A DNA stretch of 32,998 nt from Rhodococcus_G sp042754225 (GTDB taxonomy: Bacteria > Actinomycetota > Actinomycetes > Mycobacteriales > Mycobacteriaceae). Made by a program: the position numbers and the translations under genes. The notes beneath the pieces are model-generated. The model had not been told where the DNA came from. It did not search any database and saw only the letters and a program-made list of their open reading frames with translations. Shown here one piece after another: positions 31,673-32,998 of this stretch. Positions within the stretch are counted from its first letter, which is position 1. Each line of letters starts with the position of its first letter. The stretch covers positions 1 to 32,998 of the forward strand of contig NZ_JBHZAH010000051.1 in NCBI RefSeq assembly GCF_042754225.1. The letters are read 5' to 3'.

Positions 31673-31700
31673 TTGACAAGAACCGTTGCCGAAACGGCAA
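31673..31700 (+). promoter_or_regulatory. promoter and operator of the XRE-cupin gene
   Basis: A consensus -35 TTGACA (31673-31678) is followed by a perfect inverted repeat TTGCCG-AAA-CGGCAA (31686-31700) lying in the spacer/-10 region and ending 8 bp before the ATG. The -10 is weak (CAAACT, 31698-31703). The position suggests autoregulation by the HTH protein encoded next, with possible effect on the divergent flavoprotein gene. Confidence 0.62.
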
Positions 31701-31708
31701 ACTGTGGC

Positions 31709-32308
31709 ATGACCCCCGACGAGTCCGGCCTCGACGAGGTGCTCGATGCCGTCGGCCCGAGGCTTCGCGAGGTCCGCCGACAACGCGGCGCGACGCTGGC
31801 TCAGCTGTCCGAGTCGACCGGCATCTCGGTGAGCACCCTGTCCCGGCTCGAATCCGGCAGGCGCCGACCCACCCTCGAACTCCTGCTCCTGCTCGCCCGC
31901 GCCCACCAGCTGCCCCTGGACGAATTGGTCGGCGCCCCCGAGACCGGCGACCCACGCATCCACCAACGCCCCGTGATCCGCAACGGGGTCACGATCATCC
32001 CCCTGACCCGGCGCCCCGGCGGCCTCCAGGCCTACAAGCAGGTCTATCCCCCGCACTGGCCGCGCGGCGAGCCGCGACGGCAGGTGCACGACGGGTACGA
32101 GTGGCTCTACGTGCTGTCCGGTCGGCTTCGGCTGCTGCTCGGCGAGCACGACGTCGTCCTCACCCCCGGCGAGGTCGCGGAGTTCGACACCCATGTCCCG
32201 CACTGGTTCGGCAATCCGTCCGACGAACCGACCGAGATCGTCAGCCTCTTCGGGCCTCAGGGTGAACGCGCTCACGTCCGGACGACAGCTCGAGGAAGGC
32301 ACCGATGA
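31709..32308 (+). CDS. XRE-family regulator with C-terminal cupin domain
   Basis: A 199-aa transcription factor: helix-turn-helix at about 17-70 (LREVRRQRGATLAQLSESTG, SVSTLSRLESGRRRP) and a cupin sensor domain at about 105-185 (HDGYEWLYVLSGRLRLLLGE, LTPGEVAEFDTHVPHWF), whose His and Glu residues could bind a metal or small ligand. ATG 31709 begins a normal-length protein; a longer upstream frame is unlikely because the operator lies in it. Its last 68 bp overlap the 3' end of the convergent amidotransferase gene. Confidence 0.93.
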   Translation: MTPDESGLDEVLDAVGPRLREVRRQRGATLAQLSESTGISVSTLSRLESGRRRPTLELLLLLARAHQLPLDELVGAPETGDPRIHQRPVIRNGVTIIPLTRRPGGLQAYKQVYPPHWPRGEPRRQVHDGYEWLYVLSGRLRLLLGEHDVVLTPGEVAEFDTHVPHWFGNPSDEPTEIVSLFGPQGERAHVRTTARGRHR

Positions 32309-32945
32309 CCGTCCGGCCCACCTCCTCGACTCGGGCGAGGTGGTCCACGTCCGGCACGGTGCCCGGCGGCATGTGCGCGCGCAGCACGGGAAGTTCGTCG
32401 ACGGTCAGCTCGACGTGGAACTGCAGGCCGTAGGCGCTGTCGCCGAATCGAAAGGCCTGATGCGCGTACGCGTCGCTGCCGGCGAGCAGGACCGCGCCGT
32501 CCGGCAGGTCGAAGGTGTCGCCGTGCCAGTGCACGACCGGCAGTGCGACGCCGAGTCCGCCCACCACCGGGTCCGCCCGCCCGGCCTCGGTCACGGCGAC
32601 CCGTCCGGCGCCGAATTCGCCTGCGGGGCCTTCGTACACGCGTCCGCCGAGCGCGGCCGCGAGCAGCTGCGCACCGAGGCACACCGCGAGTACCGGGACC
32701 CCACGCTCCACACAGCCGCGGATCAGTGCCCGTTCGGCGGCCAGGTGCGGGTGCGCGGCGTCGTCCATCGCATTCATCGGCCCGCCCATCACCACGAGCC
32801 CGACGCACTGAGGCGGCGACGGCAGCGGGTCGCCTTCGAACGGCTCGCGGACCTCGTACCGAATCCCCTTGGCGTCCAACATGGTCCCGATCAGTGCGGG
32901 ACCCTCGAAAGCGACATGCTTGATCACCCACCAGGTTCGGCTCAT
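32241..32945 (-). CDS. class I glutamine amidotransferase-like protein
   Basis: A 234-aa stand-alone GATase1 domain that would release ammonia from glutamine or hydrolyse gamma-glutamyl amides. The nucleophile is Cys89 in LAVCLGAQLLA, and His177 and Glu179 (GLQFHVE) complete the triad. GGPMNAMDD (54-62) is typical of the GMP-synthase-like GATase group. There is no synthetase domain and no obvious acceptor enzyme nearby, so the physiological substrate is unknown. The ATG is at 32945. The C-terminus is encoded over the end of the XRE-cupin gene. Confidence 0.9.
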   Translation of the reverse strand: MSRTWWVIKHVAFEGPALIGTMLDAKGIRYEVREPFEGDPLPSPPQCVGLVVMGGPMNAMDDAAHPHLAAERALIRGCVERGVPVLAVCLGAQLLAAALGGRVYEGPAGEFGAGRVAVTEAGRADPVVGGLGVALPVVHWHGDTFDLPDGAVLLAGSDAYAHQAFRFGDSAYGLQFHVELTVDELPVLRAHMPPGTVPDVDHLARVEEVGRTVIGAFLELSSGRERVHPEARRG

Positions 32946-32980
32946 GCCGCCATCCTGACACGCCGAAAACGACGAAGGAC

Positions 32981-32998
32981 CCGGTACCTGGGTACCGG
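32981..32998. repeat. 18-bp palindrome at window end
   Basis: CCGGTACC-TG-GGTACCGG, perfect 8-bp arms. It lies upstream of the amidotransferase and could be an operator, or the hairpin terminator of a gene beyond the window. Confidence 0.5.

Overview
The window looks like chromosomal DNA of a high-GC actinobacterium of the Mycobacteriales, probably Rhodococcus or a close relative. The reasons are: strongly GC-biased third codon positions; the gene order prfB - mscS-like - Pro/Thr-rich membrane protein - ftsE - ftsX - smpB, which matches the mycobacterial block; a tmRNA whose tag (ADSNQRDYALAA) is nearly the mycobacterial one; a mycofactocin-type SDR; and several apparently leaderless genes. 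The genus is an inference; no database search was possible.

Layout. 1-400: tmRNA gene ssrA (minus). 401-4819: a secreted M19/amidohydrolase-like metallohydrolase and an EF-G-like GTPase (plus). 4816-10375 (minus, read right to left): prfB, MscS-like channel, Pro/Thr-rich membrane protein, ftsE, ftsX, smpB and a DMT-family transporter. SmpB and its RNA partner ssrA therefore lie about 5 kb apart. 10510-11810 (plus): beta-carbonic anhydrase and hisN, translationally coupled. 11807-17464: DUF1304 membrane protein, a Tat-exported multicopper oxidase, a NarL-type two-component pair, and an amidohydrolase/SDR pair. 17628-20266: two adjacent acyl-CoA dehydrogenases behind a palindromic operator.

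20267-28960 is an accessory region. The 3' end and terminator of the second acyl-CoA dehydrogenase are copied in decayed form at 27448-27609, and a third short fragment lies at 28618-28640. Just inside the left copy is a broken tyrosine integrase. Between the copies are small genes: two copies of a small-membrane-protein / excisionase-like HTH / tiny-ORF cassette, a beta-propeller-like protein, a SUKH (SMI1/KNR4) immunity-like protein, one copy of a small WILAW/WCP family (its paralogue lies at 28687), and an IS5-type remnant with nested inverted repeats and a passenger gene. A PtpB-like tyrosine phosphatase sits between the second and third fragments. This region is the best place to look for something undescribed; the duplicated three-gene cassette is the strongest candidate.

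29056-32945 returns to ordinary core-like genes: an acyl-CoA synthetase, a thioredoxin-reductase-like flavoprotein divergent from an XRE-cupin regulator with an operator-like repeat between them, and a class I glutamine amidotransferase. A recurring layout feature is convergent genes whose TAG stops overlap in a shared CTAG (4816-4819, 11807-11810, 30663-30666, and inside the IS region at 26364-26367).
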